Source: Zarea fungicola (Eukaryota; Ascomycota; Sordariomycetes; Hypocreales; Cordycipitaceae). Taken from it: a stretch of 64,000 nucleotides of DNA. The position numbers and the translations under genes were made by a program. The stretch covers positions 1 through 64,000 of the forward strand of contig FWCC01000240.1 of assembly GCA_900169235.1 (NCBI GenBank). Direction: 5' to 3'. Under the pieces are notes generated by a model that was not told the DNA's origin, searched no databases, and saw only the letters and a program-made list of their open reading frames with translations. This document shows positions 53,815 to 64,000 of the stretch, piece by piece (positions within the stretch are counted from its first letter, which is position 1; every line of letters begins with the position of its first letter).

Positions 53815-55617
53815 GTCGAGAGATGATGCCGTCGAGGCGGGTATGGCTGGTCTGGCCGGTGGCGGTGTTGCGACTAGACAGTCGTGCGAGGACGTTGGCA
53901 ACTCATCCGGCCAGCGGGAGTGGGAGTATGTGCGCGTCGCGTATAGGCTCAGTTCATCGGTGGGAGACGAAGCTGGCAACCATGCTGGTGGACAAGTTTC
54001 GATGGGAGGGCGTTGGAGGGACGTTGGAGTGGTTGTCGTTGATGGATTGAAGCTGTTCCGTCTATCTGATGATGAAGGCTGGAGCTGCACCCCACTGTAG
54101 CGGCGGAACGGGTAAGCTGTCGCATGCCAGCAGCCAGCAGCCAGCCGTCCAGGGAGCAAGCCGTGGCGTACAGGGGAGGGGCCGATCTACAGCACTAGGG
54201 CGGATAGAGACTGCATGGCTCTCAAGGTCGAAAGTGTAGTAAAATCAAATCCCATGACTGATTTTTCTATAAAAATAGGAGTTAATGTGACTTTGCCCCT
54301 GGTGCATGCAGCGGCGACACGGTACAGTACAGTCCTCTACTTGACCAGGAGAAGATTGTTAGTGCAGCCAGCACTACAGTGGCTACAGTGGCTACAGTGG
54401 CTACAGAAAAGTACCCAGCGGCCAGCCAGCGAGTCAACTAGGGCAGTTTCCAGCGCCTTTACAAGGCCTGGTCAATAATTTATTAGTGAGGCTCTGGCTG
54501 GCTACCTAGGTACCTTTATCACCTGTGTGTGTAAAGTAACTAGAGGGCTGCGTTGGGCAATAAATGTGTCCATATCAACTCACAAGAAAGATTTAGCAAT
54601 AAGCCAAGGAATTCAAGATAAAGGCAGCTATAGCTTTCTTTGTTGGAATTTAATTCCTTTGCGTAACACTACTCTTTATTGTGACCAGCTTTATCCTTCC
54701 TGGCGGCTACCGTTGTCAGTACACTGGCTACAGTACCTACAGTCGGCCCGCTGTGCCAATGTTCGACCACTGTAGGCTACCAGGGTTAGGGTATGTGATG
54801 GGACTGCTGGACCATGCAAATACATTTACTTACTTTGTCATCATTTGTAGCCAAACCGTCATGTGGTTGTATCCATTGCCTTTTAAAAAGCATTACAGAG
54901 ATGACTGAATGTCAAGCAGATATGGGATAATAACTAAGCATTGATTGTGGCTGGCCACTTTTTGGCGCAACACTGAAATACTCTGTTGCAGTTTTAGCGG
55001 CGGCCAACACAGAATTCGCATCTCGTAATATCACAACCTAATTCACGAGGTCATGGGGCGACAGTACATTGGTCGTTTCAATCCTGGTGCATTAAACTAC
55101 CGCACTTCTACCACAACTTTCACTGTGCAATTTTTGCGCGCTGCCTTGATCGGTTCTAAGCCACGAAATATGGCACCATTCGTCCGATCCGCTTCTTTAA
55201 GCTTACAACCAACATTCTCGTTTCATTCGACCCCCGGACACTGTTATAAAGCCCCGTCATTGAATACAAGCTCGTGAGTCTTTCAATGGTAAGCCGAATA
55301 GCGGCAGAGGCGTCCGCAGCAGACCCAGCTTGCGCACCGGCCGAGAAAAGTACAGCATATTGTCTTGAAATGCCGTGATTGCCCTTGTCTACCTTGGCTC
55401 GTTGAACCGCCCAGCTCTAGTTGAATGATCCGCATCTTACAACCTGGATGGATGGTAACCAATATCTCGGAAGATGATGCCTCAATGGGGCAAGGATGTA
55501 CGCAAGCAACTCAGCCAACAGACTGATATATAATAGCGTCTTCCGTGAAATGCAGCTATTATAAACACCACATTATCCAATTACTCTGCTTGGCACTTAT
55601 TTACATAAACAAGTACG
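53815..55617. other. 1.8 kb intergenic region with short tandem repeats
   Basis: Promoter region of the oxidase and of the secreted protein gene. A 9 bp unit (TGGCTACAG) is repeated about three and a half times near 54372-54405, and a GCCAGCA-type repeat lies near 54127-54146. No gene supported, but see the finding on the ATG-less open frame at 53815-54159. Confidence 0.5.
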
Positions 55618-56658
55618 ATGCGACCATCACTCTACACTGTGGCATTGCTGCTTACCCAGGGCCTCACTCTGTCCCTTCCGGAGGGCACGGATCTTCAAGG
55701 GCTAGAGCCTCCAGCTTCACTGCAAGTACCTGGACCTATCCCGGGTGAACCAAGAGCAGAACGTATCCCTGCAACACGGGTAGGTTAAAGGAAAGATTTC
55801 TGTGTCTTGCTAGGTATTAAGCATGTTGGCTAGGTCGTTGACGTCGCTCTTGAAAAGAGGGCTGGTCTACTGGAACTCTTTGGGGCCTTTGTACGCGCCA
55901 CTCTATATGCCGCGTTTCCCGTCGAGATTGGTGTATATACATGGTCTGGCGCGATTTGGAATACCGCAAAAAGATGCTTTGAAAGCACCTTTGATTGCCT
56001 GTATGGTGTTGCTGATGCCGTGTTTGGAGTGTGGCGAACTGCGTATACCGCGGGAAACGCCAAGAGAGACGTTCACGGCAACATGGTCTACGCATACACA
56101 GACGTGGATGACAACAACGTCCATCTAACCTTTCACGTCCCCTTTGGCAATCACAAGCGCCTTGTTAATGTCCTGCGCAATGACTTTACGTACGACGGCA
56201 ATCACACTTTTAGACATTTAGCGACAGTGTACCAGAAGGGAGTCAAGACGCTTTCCCTGCACCATCGATTTGCGCATCCTGATGACTTGGGTCATGAGAA
56301 TGACGGCTCCTTTCATCATATTCGAGCATTGCCTGACAGCGAGACGGTGGTTGCGCGGGTAGAGAAGAAGAGCAACCATGTCGTTGGCGATTATCTCTGG
56401 AGACATGGAAACTCTGAGCTCTTTAACGATATCCACAACGAAAAGAATATCGGGAATGCTATTGGAAGCAGTCTCGCCAACTGGATGGAGAAGAGCAATT
56501 CGGAAGCGACGTGTGCGAGCATCCGGACATATGTCAAGGTTTCTGAAGGCGGCCCTGTGCCTAGATATGAGAACCAGGGAGTGTTTGCTTATGGGTGGAA
56601 CGATAAGCCATTCAACTTTCAGGGCAAAGCTGGCTCATGGATCGAGCAGTGTGAATAA
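55618..56658 (+). CDS. secreted protein of unknown function
   Basis: Two exons, 55618-55779 and 55834-56658, 328 aa. Exon 1 encodes a signal peptide (MRPSLYTVALLLTQGLTLSLP) and a Pro-rich linker; the acceptor TAG at 55831-55833 is needed to reach the downstream frame and joins IPATR to VVDVALEKRAGLL. The mature protein has a hydrophobic helix-like stretch (LFGAFVRATLYAAFPVEIG) and a C-terminal part rich in His and aromatic residues with four cysteines, ending SWIEQCE. I recognise no family. Secretion is likely; enzyme activity cannot be claimed. Confidence 0.72.
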
Positions 56659-57646
56659 TCTGGCAACTCAAAGAAATGTGATGAGAAGGGTAGGTTTAGG
56701 TTAGATGGCCAAGTGCAGAGCGCGAACGATACGACATGTCTTCCATTAGAATAGGCAGCTGTACTCTGCAACTATTAAACTACCCACTACAGGATGTGGT
56801 GGGTGTTCACGTGTAGTTGACTTGCACATATACTGTTGTTGTTCTCCACACAAGTACAGAATCTTTCCATGACGAGTATTTGGCATTGGTGTATTAAGTG
56901 ATGGGAGAGCAACACATTCGTGGCGCTATTGTTCAGTGGAGTACAGCTGGTTAACTATCGGAAAGCCCACTGACCAAGTTGAGCACCAGGCAGTAACCAA
57001 GGTATCTAGAATCATCAGTTCTGGCTTAATAATTTGGTAGTTGGACCGCATAGTCATTTAATTCCACTCCCGGGCATTCATCAACTACCACATCTACAAG
57101 AAGATGTAGACGCTGCCAAGTCAAACAAAAATAGAATTGTAGCTAAAGTCTGTACACCCACTATAGATGCCCTCTAGTGCCACTGCCGCTACGCCGCCCG
57201 TCACCCGCAGCCCGCCCCTACCAACAGCCATCCGTCGTCATCCATCAACCACCATCGAATGTCTGCACCGACATCCAACAAACACAACTCACCCGTCCCG
57301 CGCCGCCTCCCAAAGCCATCACCGCACCGTCGCCGCGCCTCCACCGCATCTCCAATCATTTCCCAAGCTATTCAACGGTCGATTTCGTCGCCGCCGACCA
57401 CACCCGCTCCGTCACCCTGCCCATCGTCGACAAAGCTCCCTGCAGCTGGGATACTCGCATCTGGTCCACTGCGCGACGGCGCAACCTGTCGCTATACAAC
57501 TCGACCGCGACAGTCCACATGATAGCACATCAATGACACACTCGCCTGTGAGCTAATCTAGCCCGGCGCGCGCGGAAAAGAAATCTTCAATCTGGCTCGT
57601 TCTCGGCCTTGGCTTCTTGCCTTGTCTATACACCACCACATTCGAG
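56659..57646. other. 988 bp intergenic region
   Basis: Promoter of the phospholipase gene. Three overlapping Pro/Ser/Thr-rich frames at 57167-57556 arise from a C-rich, stop-poor stretch and are not convincing genes. Confidence 0.5.
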
Positions 57647-59863
57647 ATGAAGTCTCCTACAAGCTCGCTTTGGGCCACGCTGGCTGCCTCGTCTCTGGTC
57701 CATGGCACTTCACTTGCCGACGTCAAGCACATTGTCCTCTTCATGCAAGAGAATCGTTCTTTTGATCACGTATGCCAGGCAAGATCTTGTCAGACAGAAA
57801 ACTGCTGATGACCGTACAGTACTATGGAACCATGGCTGGTGTCCGCGGCTTTGGCGACCCAAACCTCCAGGTCAATCCCGATGGCTTTTCCATATTTGAG
57901 CAGTAAGTAAGAAAAGGAAGAACCCCAATGGTACACGTCTTGTTAACACCTAGCCTAGACAAATGAATCGCCCCCGAAACGGCACACACACCCTCAAACC
58001 CTGGCACATCAACTACCTCGGCGGCGAGTGGATCGACGCAACACAATGCATGGGCGGCGGCGACAATGGCTGGGACGCCATGCACAAGGCCTACAACAAC
58101 GGCCTCGGCAACAAGTGGACGCAGGCAGAGACCTTTGGCGTCGACGACGGCGGCTATGCCATGGGCTACTACAAACGCCAAGATTTACCAACTCTTTGGG
58201 ACATTGTCGAGGGCTGGACCCTCCTTGATATGAATGCCCAGAGTCTTCTTGCCGCCACCGATCCCAATCGCATCATTTGGATGAGCGGCTCAGTCAATAT
58301 TCCCGGATCGCCCACGAATCCCGATGGCGAGGGTGGACTGATTCTCGACAATGCAGCAACACCAGGTACTCTACACCATCTTTCCACTGCGACCCGCTAG
58401 ATGATGACTGACATATGCAGGCTGCGAAAAACCACACATCAACTGCTTCCCCTTTGTTTGGAAGACCTTCCCCGAGGAACTCGAGGATGCCGGCATATCA
58501 TGGCAGGTCTGGCAAGACTATGACAATTTTGAAGACAACATGCTTGCCTACTTTGAGCAGTATCAAAAGGCTGCCAATGGCTCGGCTCTTCGCGAAAAGG
58601 GCAATTCGTACCCTGGATTGGATGAATTCTACAAGGCTGCCAAAGCTGGGACACTACCCCAGGTCAGCTTCGTTATTGGCCCTCAGGAATTGGCCGAGCA
58701 CCCGCCCAACATGCCCATTGATGGTGCCTGGCTGCAGAAGCAGGTTGTAGAGGCCATTACAAGTAGTCCCGCATACAACGAGACTGTTCTCATCATCAGC
58801 TACGATGGTAAGTCATTATAATCATTTGATGGCGGTCTGATGGTATTGACACAATGCAGAACAAGGAGGCTGGATGGATCACGTTGTCCCACGGGTTCCC
58901 CCCAAGGGCACGCCGGGCGAGTGGATCAACGTGACCATGCTCGGCGGCGAGCATCCTGTTGGTCCTGGACCTCGCGTGCCACGATACATTATCTCGCCGT
59001 GGACACGAGGCGGCCATGTATTCACGGAGCCGGCAGATCACACGTCGGATATCATGTTTCTCGAGGCGTGGGCCAAGGCACGGGGATACAATGTCAAGAC
59101 ACCCAACATAACGCCGTGGAGACGGGCACACATGTCGAACCTAGTCAATGCGTTTGACTTTAGTCAGGTATGCATACAGTGAAGAGATTCCGCCATGAGA
59201 CAACAGTCACTGAAAAGTTGGACGCGACTAACTGGTCAGGCCGACTACACTGTGCCGCCGATTGCCTCTGTGCGGGCGCCCGAGACGGACGACGACAAGC
59301 CTTTCTGGGGCGACCCGACGCTGGGCTCCATGCAGGGTCCGTGGGTTGGGCCGGCCAAGTGTCTGCAAGGGCACTTTGAAAACAGACCACCCATCCCGTA
59401 CGGGCCGGCGAATGCGAAGCAGGACATGGCCTCGCTGGTCGAGGAGGGCTTCAAGAGCCTGCGCGGGCTGCTGACGGAAGGGCGCTACGTGGTGTTTGAG
59501 AGCGGCGGCAAGGCGCTGACCAACGTGAATGGCAAAGACGTCGGGCTGTCGTCGGCGGCGCGGGCCAAGCACGACGCGATTGAGCAGCGGTGGATTCTGC
59601 ACGGTCTGGCCGACTATGGGCAGGAGTTTTACCTGCAGTCGGCCATGGACAAGAAGTACATTTCGTCGGATGGCAAGATGACGACGGTGCAGTCTGGGGC
59701 GCAGGCTTTTACGATTGATTACTTTGCCGACGACAAGGTGTATACTTTGACCCCTTTTACGAAGAAACCCGGGAGGATGGCAAAAGGAAGCGGGAAGCGG
59801 GATCTGAGCTGGAGTACGGGGGGTACCAAGTTTTCTGCGTTTAGTGTGTCGTATCGGACGTGA
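57647..59863 (+). CDS. secreted phosphoesterase-family phospholipase C
   Basis: Six exons: 57647-57769, 57820-57902, 57959-58365, 58421-58807, 58860-59167, 59240-59863; introns of 50-72 bp; 643 aa. The first ATG in frame is 57647 and begins a signal peptide (MKSPTSSLWATLAASSLVHG). The domain opens with HIVLFMQENRSFDHYYG (28-44), where Glu35 and Asn36 belong to the metal and nucleophile environment of the non-hemolytic phospholipase C/acid phosphatase superfamily. Other family blocks: GPQELAEHPPN, SYDEQGGWMDHV (Asp333, Glu334, His341) and PRYIISPWTRGGHV. The C-terminal 200 residues form a bacterial-PLC-like beta domain. It should hydrolyse phosphodiester headgroups of phospholipids outside the cell, for phosphate scavenging or attack on membranes. 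Confidence 0.92.
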
Positions 59864-61877
59864 TGCGGCAGATGGCTACGGAGAATAGCGAGCATGTATT
59901 ATTTGTATACCTAAATTATGTTTACATTTTACATTTTTCTTTCTATAATTCTTTTTCACTATTATGGTCATCATGAAGAGGGATCTGTACTGTATGGTCA
60001 GAGCACCGTATACCGTCCCTCATACGGAATACACAGACTCGAGTCGAGTTGATTCATTCAGAGGCTGTGCTGGGAGGGTGCTTGAGAGGGTGCTGGTTGG
60101 GCATCAGATTGTCGTTATCAAAAGTGATGCTGGTGGCGAGTAATGGACAAGGTGGTGTGCTTCTTTATCATGCCCGGCTGTGACATTGGCGTCCTTGTAA
60201 TTATTCTTATCAGTGATGTGAAGGAGGCGGCGTCTGGACTCGTTATCATTAAGGCGTCGTGTCGTGTGACTTGTTTGCTGTATGGTAGTGCTGTCATTGG
60301 ACAGTACGGAGTAGAACCAGGGCTGATGCCAAAAATGAACGAACTGGATGATGCATCTCTTTATTTTGCCAGCGAATGAAGCAGCCGTGATTGCCGATGT
60401 TTTAAATTGGCAATGGTCGTGGTTGTCGACGCTTTTGTTGATCAAGGATTGACAAAAGTTGGTGGTGTAAAAGAGTTGGTGACCAACCCTCCGGGTCTGC
60501 TTGGGGGTTGGTGATGGCGCCCAATCACAGACGGAACCGCGCTGGGGATGGTGGTGGACAGTGGACGCTAGGCGTCGGTGCGCGCTGGCCGCCACGTTGT
60601 TCAGCTAGAGGTGTGGGGGACGGTTATATTTTTTTAAGTGAGACAGTTTTACCATACGGAGGACCATGACCGGCCGGTTGAAGATTATTTCTTGTTGGAC
60701 TCGGCTGTATTTGGAAATCCGGGGAGCGAGGCACGCGACAGCCTTGATCTTGATGTGCCATGTCTTGCATTCTTGTACCCGGTACAACGACCAGTCTTGG
60801 CTGGGGGTATTGTACCTGATTTCCGGCTACCTACCTAATGGGTAGTAAGTAGCGATATCCGGCCCCGTCGGTACCCGTAACCCGAACTTTATTGGCAGTT
60901 GCATGTACCGGTACCTGTCTGCAAGACTGGGGAAGGCCAGAAGGCTAGACGGCTAGAAGGGTACTAGAAGGAGGTAGATCTTGGCAATACTGGGGATTTT
61001 GACAGTAAAAAAATATTCCAATCAATTTATTTTCATCTTGATTGCCCTTTTGCCCACCGAGAAGCCGACATGTGCTCACGCCCACGACATGGGTTGGGTA
61101 GTACGGAGCATGCACCTCCGTCTCATGCCTCAATACCTAGCAAGTCGGGGCCACAAGCCAAGTGTCTTGACACGCTTTAATTTGAAGAAGAAGACTTGAT
61201 TTGGATATTTAACCCCTATTTGCTGACACTTTAGTTTGCCCTCGGTGTCCAACACACCGAATTCATCGTCGTGGCTCCAGCACATCTGTGACAGACTAGC
61301 AGTAATGAGTAATCGGTACGGTATATACTGGCATGTAATAACAGCCGCCCCTACGCCACACGAGACGATATGCCGGACATGTTGCCTGCGGCAATCCATC
61401 AAGTGAATAAAGTAATAGATTAATAAAATGACAACTTGACATGGTCACCCGCATCACGCTAATTTTTGAGGCGAGCGGGCGTTGGCGTGGCAGGGCCTGT
61501 ATCGTTAAGCATTTACCACCTCGAGGTTAGTTACTAGTTAGTTACTAGTTAGTTACCTAGTACTTATTAGTTACTAGGTACCCAAGGCTAGTAGGTTATA
61601 GTTCGCTTGTCAATTCTCCCCCGCTTTCTTCTTCTTCAGACTATCCCGTCTGCCGAAGCTTCTACTCCGACCTTATCTTTCCCCAGTCTTATCCCCAACC
61701 CTGCATCCCCTGCTCTGCAAGATACAGAAATGCATCATTGAAATCCCTGCGCTCCCTGCGGGCGTTGCGTTTGTGCTTGTCTCACCAACCACGACTCCAA
61801 CAACTCCAACCACGGCAAACCGCACACAACATACATTATACGACACAGCACAGTCCAGCACAGTGCACACACACACC
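59864..61877. other. 2.0 kb intergenic region with tandem repeats
   Basis: No supported gene. An 11 bp unit, GTTAGTTACTA, is repeated about three times at 61526-61558, with another partial copy to 61577. Several GGTACC-type sites cluster near 60780-60915. The right end is the C-rich 5' leader of the regulator at 61878. Confidence 0.5.
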
Positions 61878-63725
61878 ATGAGGGCCATGCCCATCATCCG
61901 CAGCAGGACAGGCTGCTTCACCTGTCGCCGTCGCAAGAAGAAGTGCAACGAGGAAAAGCCCCTCTGCAGCGGCTGTCGTCGCAATCATCTCGAGTGCACA
62001 TGGCCTACCGAGACCAGCAACACCCTGCAGTCGGCCTCCCGCGCAAAGGGCACCGTCTCCAAACCCGCCGCCCATGTCTCCGCCACCAACCGGCAGCGCA
62101 CAGTCTCCCTCACCGAGATCCCCCCGGACATGTTGACGACGCAGCAGCAGCAGCAACAGCAGCAACTCAACCACGATCCCTCCGCCGCCCGACATCGCAC
62201 CCATTCCTACTCATCTTCAGAAAGCAACCATGACTTGCTTCTCGACACCGAAATGCCCATGGCCCCCACCCCAGCCGCCGACACCATCCGCTCCCCGGTA
62301 CAAGCGCCAGTCTCGCCCGTGTCGCCTGCCCTGTCGCAAGTATCGCCCATCATCCCGCAAACCACCACCGTCGCCAACACCTACACCACCGCCGATACCT
62401 ACACCGCCGCCGACGCCTACACCACCGCCAATGACACCGTCCAGCCCAACCCCTCCAACGCCCTCACCGTCGCCACCACCAACATGATGAACCTCGCCGA
62501 CCCCTCCATCTACACAATCTCCACCCCCATCAGTCTGCTCCCCAACCAGGGCCTCGAGTCCGCCGACCTCATGAGCTACTACCTCACCCGCACCGCCAAC
62601 AGCATGGGCAACGGCTCCACCGACGTCAACCCCTTCATCGCCAAGCTCGTCCCTCTCGCCTTCTCCAACCCCCTCGTCCTCCAGCTCCTGCTCGCCCAGA
62701 GCGCCTCCCATCGCCAGTCCGCCGAGTCCAACGCCATTGGCACCGAGGTCGCCCAAGTCTACTACGCCGACTCCCTGCGCATGTTTCGAAACGTCGTCGC
62801 CGAATACGTCGCTGGAAAGGAGGAAAACACTCTCGCTCTCACCGTCGGCAGCCTGATCCTCTCCCTCACCGAGGTCGCCCGCGGCGATGTCCACGGCACC
62901 ATCTTTGACCACTTGCGCGCCTCCGAGTCCATGCTCAATCTGCTGCTCACCCGCCCAAAGTCGGAGATCCCCGACGACCTGCCCGATTTCCTCGTCGAGT
63001 TTGCCATCCACATGACCGTCACCAGCATGATGTCCACCGACCCCAAGCGCGCGCCTCCCGAGCTCAGCCCCACCATTCAGGGCCTCGCCCGCCGTCTCAT
63101 TGCCAAGGGCTACGTCGGCCAGCTCTCTGGCTGCTGGCTCGAGCTGCTCCTCCTCATCCCCCAAGTCTTTCACCTCGGCCACCGCATGATGGCCGGCCAC
63201 ACCCACACCGGCAGCCGACCCGTGCCCCACCAGCCCGACGACATCATCACCTTTGGCCTCCTCCAGTCCCAGATTATGGCCTATTTCCCTGATCCCAGCG
63301 TCAACCCCTACTCTCGGCTAGCCGGTCTCGTCTTCAAGCAGGGCGTTCTCCTCTACCTCTGGAGTATCCTCGGCACCACCACCCACGGGGAAAACGGAGC
63401 CGCCAGCAACACGGCCCACGTCAACCTCATGGCCAGCGCCGTCGCCGAGACCCTGGCCCTCCTCGCCCAGTTCCCTGCCACTCTGCGCATCAATACCAGT
63501 CTCTGCTGGCCCCTCACCGTCATTGGCTGCTGCACCACCGACCGCAACGTCCAGCAGGTCCTCCGCGAGCGCCTCCAAACCATGCACACCACCATTGGCT
63601 TGGGGAATATGAAGGAGACGCTGATTCTGCTCGAGCATATTTGGGAAAAGCCCCCGGCCGATGTCAGTCCCTGGAAGCTGTCCGAGGTTATGCAACAACA
63701 CCAAGTTTGGATTTCATTTGCGTGA
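61878..63725 (+). CDS. Zn2Cys6 transcription factor with Fungal_trans_2-type body
   Basis: Single exon, 615 aa from the ATG at 61878; the frame continues upstream to a non-ATG start. The zinc cluster is GCFTCRRRKKKCNEEKPLC (Cys13, 16, 23, 30, 33, 40; spacing 2-6-6-2-6), the form usual in factors with the Fungal_trans_2 (DUF3468) domain. A Gln run follows near residue 90, then a degenerate repeat around TYTTADTYTAADAYTTAND. From about residue 215 to the end the helical body begins with LMSYYLTRTANSM and PLAFSNPLVLQLLLAQSASHRQ, as in that family. Nuclear regulator; targets not apparent, though the aldehyde dehydrogenase immediately downstream and convergent is a neighbour. Confidence 0.9.
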   Translation: MRAMPIIRSRTGCFTCRRRKKKCNEEKPLCSGCRRNHLECTWPTETSNTLQSASRAKGTVSKPAAHVSATNRQRTVSLTEIPPDMLTTQQQQQQQQLNHDPSAARHRTHSYSSSESNHDLLLDTEMPMAPTPAADTIRSPVQAPVSPVSPALSQVSPIIPQTTTVANTYTTADTYTAADAYTTANDTVQPNPSNALTVATTNMMNLADPSIYTISTPISLLPNQGLESADLMSYYLTRTANSMGNGSTDVNPFIAKLVPLAFSNPLVLQLLLAQSASHRQSAESNAIGTEVAQVYYADSLRMFRNVVAEYVAGKEENTLALTVGSLILSLTEVARGDVHGTIFDHLRASESMLNLLLTRPKSEIPDDLPDFLVEFAIHMTVTSMMSTDPKRAPPELSPTIQGLARRLIAKGYVGQLSGCWLELLLLIPQVFHLGHRMMAGHTHTGSRPVPHQPDDIITFGLLQSQIMAYFPDPSVNPYSRLAGLVFKQGVLLYLWSILGTTTHGENGAASNTAHVNLMASAVAETLALLAQFPATLRINTSLCWPLTVIGCCTTDRNVQQVLRERLQTMHTTIGLGNMKETLILLEHIWEKPPADVSPWKLSEVMQQHQVWISFA

Positions 63726-63782
63726 GAAGGAAATTGTATTATATCGAGAAATCTGGACCTATCAACTTGCACACAGGATGAC

Positions 63783-64000
63783 CTAACCATGGGTCAGTCG
63801 GGTATGGTGGCTCCGAAGCTTCACAAACGCGTCAAACCCACGCGGCCCCAGCGTACACCCCAGTCCCGAGTTCTTCCACCCAACCCACGCGAGATCCTAA
63901 TCACAGGTCAGCTTCAGTATGACAACTACATGGATAATACGTACCGGGTTCGGGCAGTCGGCCCGGTTGACAAACAGCGTGCCCGCCTCCACCTCCTCGC
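63783..64000 (-). CDS. aldehyde dehydrogenase, C-terminal part (cut by window edge)
   Basis: Last exon 63783-63896 and the 3' part of the previous exon 63945-64000, with a 48 bp intron. The visible protein is EEVEAGTLFVNRADCPNP joined to DLAWVGWKNSGLGCTLGPR and a tail FDAFVKLRSHHTR before TAG. The E-x-G-x-x-x-VN-R and KNSGLG...G-F-A-F...K patterns are the standard C-terminal end of NAD(P)-dependent aldehyde dehydrogenases. The catalytic Cys and the nucleotide domain lie beyond 64000, so substrate and activity cannot be judged. Confidence 0.85.

Noticed and set aside
53495..54100. 201-residue plus-strand frame opposite the oxidase first exon
   Set aside because: Antisense to the anchored N-terminus and its upstream open frame; no domain, and starts inside opposite coding sequence.
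57167..57556. Three overlapping Pro/Ser-rich frames upstream of phospholipase C
   Set aside because: C-rich stop-poor DNA opens three frames at once; no conserved sequence or intron logic connects them to the enzyme.
62217..63230. 337-residue Gly/Val/Asp-rich antisense frame
   Set aside because: Mirror of the codon bias in the regulator at 61878; no domain pattern.

Overview
The window is nuclear DNA of a filamentous ascomycete, most likely a Sordariomycete and plausibly Hypocreales. Evidence: short introns (about 48 to 118 bp) with GTAAGT/GTATGT-type donors and YAG acceptors, Zn2Cys6 regulators, secreted acid peptidases and an AT-only island that looks like RIP-mutated repeat DNA. Start codons were chosen as ATG only; several longer reading frames begin at TTG or GTG and were trimmed. 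All exon limits are read by eye from splice consensus, frame and protein-family continuity.

Left third (0-25 kb): a GPI-anchored DUF7136-like protein, three peptidases of unrelated families (G1 glutamic, M1 aminopeptidase, S53 sedolisin) interrupted by an SDR reductase, then a compact metabolic group made of a MAL-type Zn2Cys6 regulator, a convergent cytochrome P450, a LEU2-like isopropylmalate dehydrogenase paralogue and a divergent SDR sharing its promoter. A single-pass membrane protein with a PPxY tail follows.

Centre (25.9-46 kb): a carbohydrate-utilisation cluster. It holds a cytosolic GH36 alpha-galactosidase, two MAL-family sugar:proton symporters, a MAL63/MAL13-like Zn2Cys6 activator, a cytosolic IAH1-like SGNH esterase, a cytosolic GH95 alpha-L-fucosidase-family enzyme and a secreted GH27-type alpha-galactosidase. 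The logic resembles a yeast MAL locus or a bacterial PUL: outside trimming by GH27, uptake by the permeases, then deacetylation, defucosylation and degalactosylation in the cytosol, under one activator and with CreA-type motifs upstream of several members. No maltase is present. A decayed TIR element lies between the first permease and the activator. I regard this cluster as the best candidate for an undescribed system; a fuco-galacto-oligosaccharide substrate (for example mushroom fucogalactan or a plant hemicellulose) is inference.

Right third (46-64 kb): a gene-poor stretch, a small secreted 8-cysteine protein, a tandem segmental duplication containing two small TPR-like genes (one with a nonsense codon) and a copied 3' end of a multicopper oxidase, the intact eight-exon membrane-anchored multicopper oxidase, a secreted protein of unknown function, a secreted phospholipase C, a third Zn2Cys6 regulator and the last two exons of an aldehyde dehydrogenase cut by the window edge. 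No tRNA, rRNA or CRISPR array was recognised.
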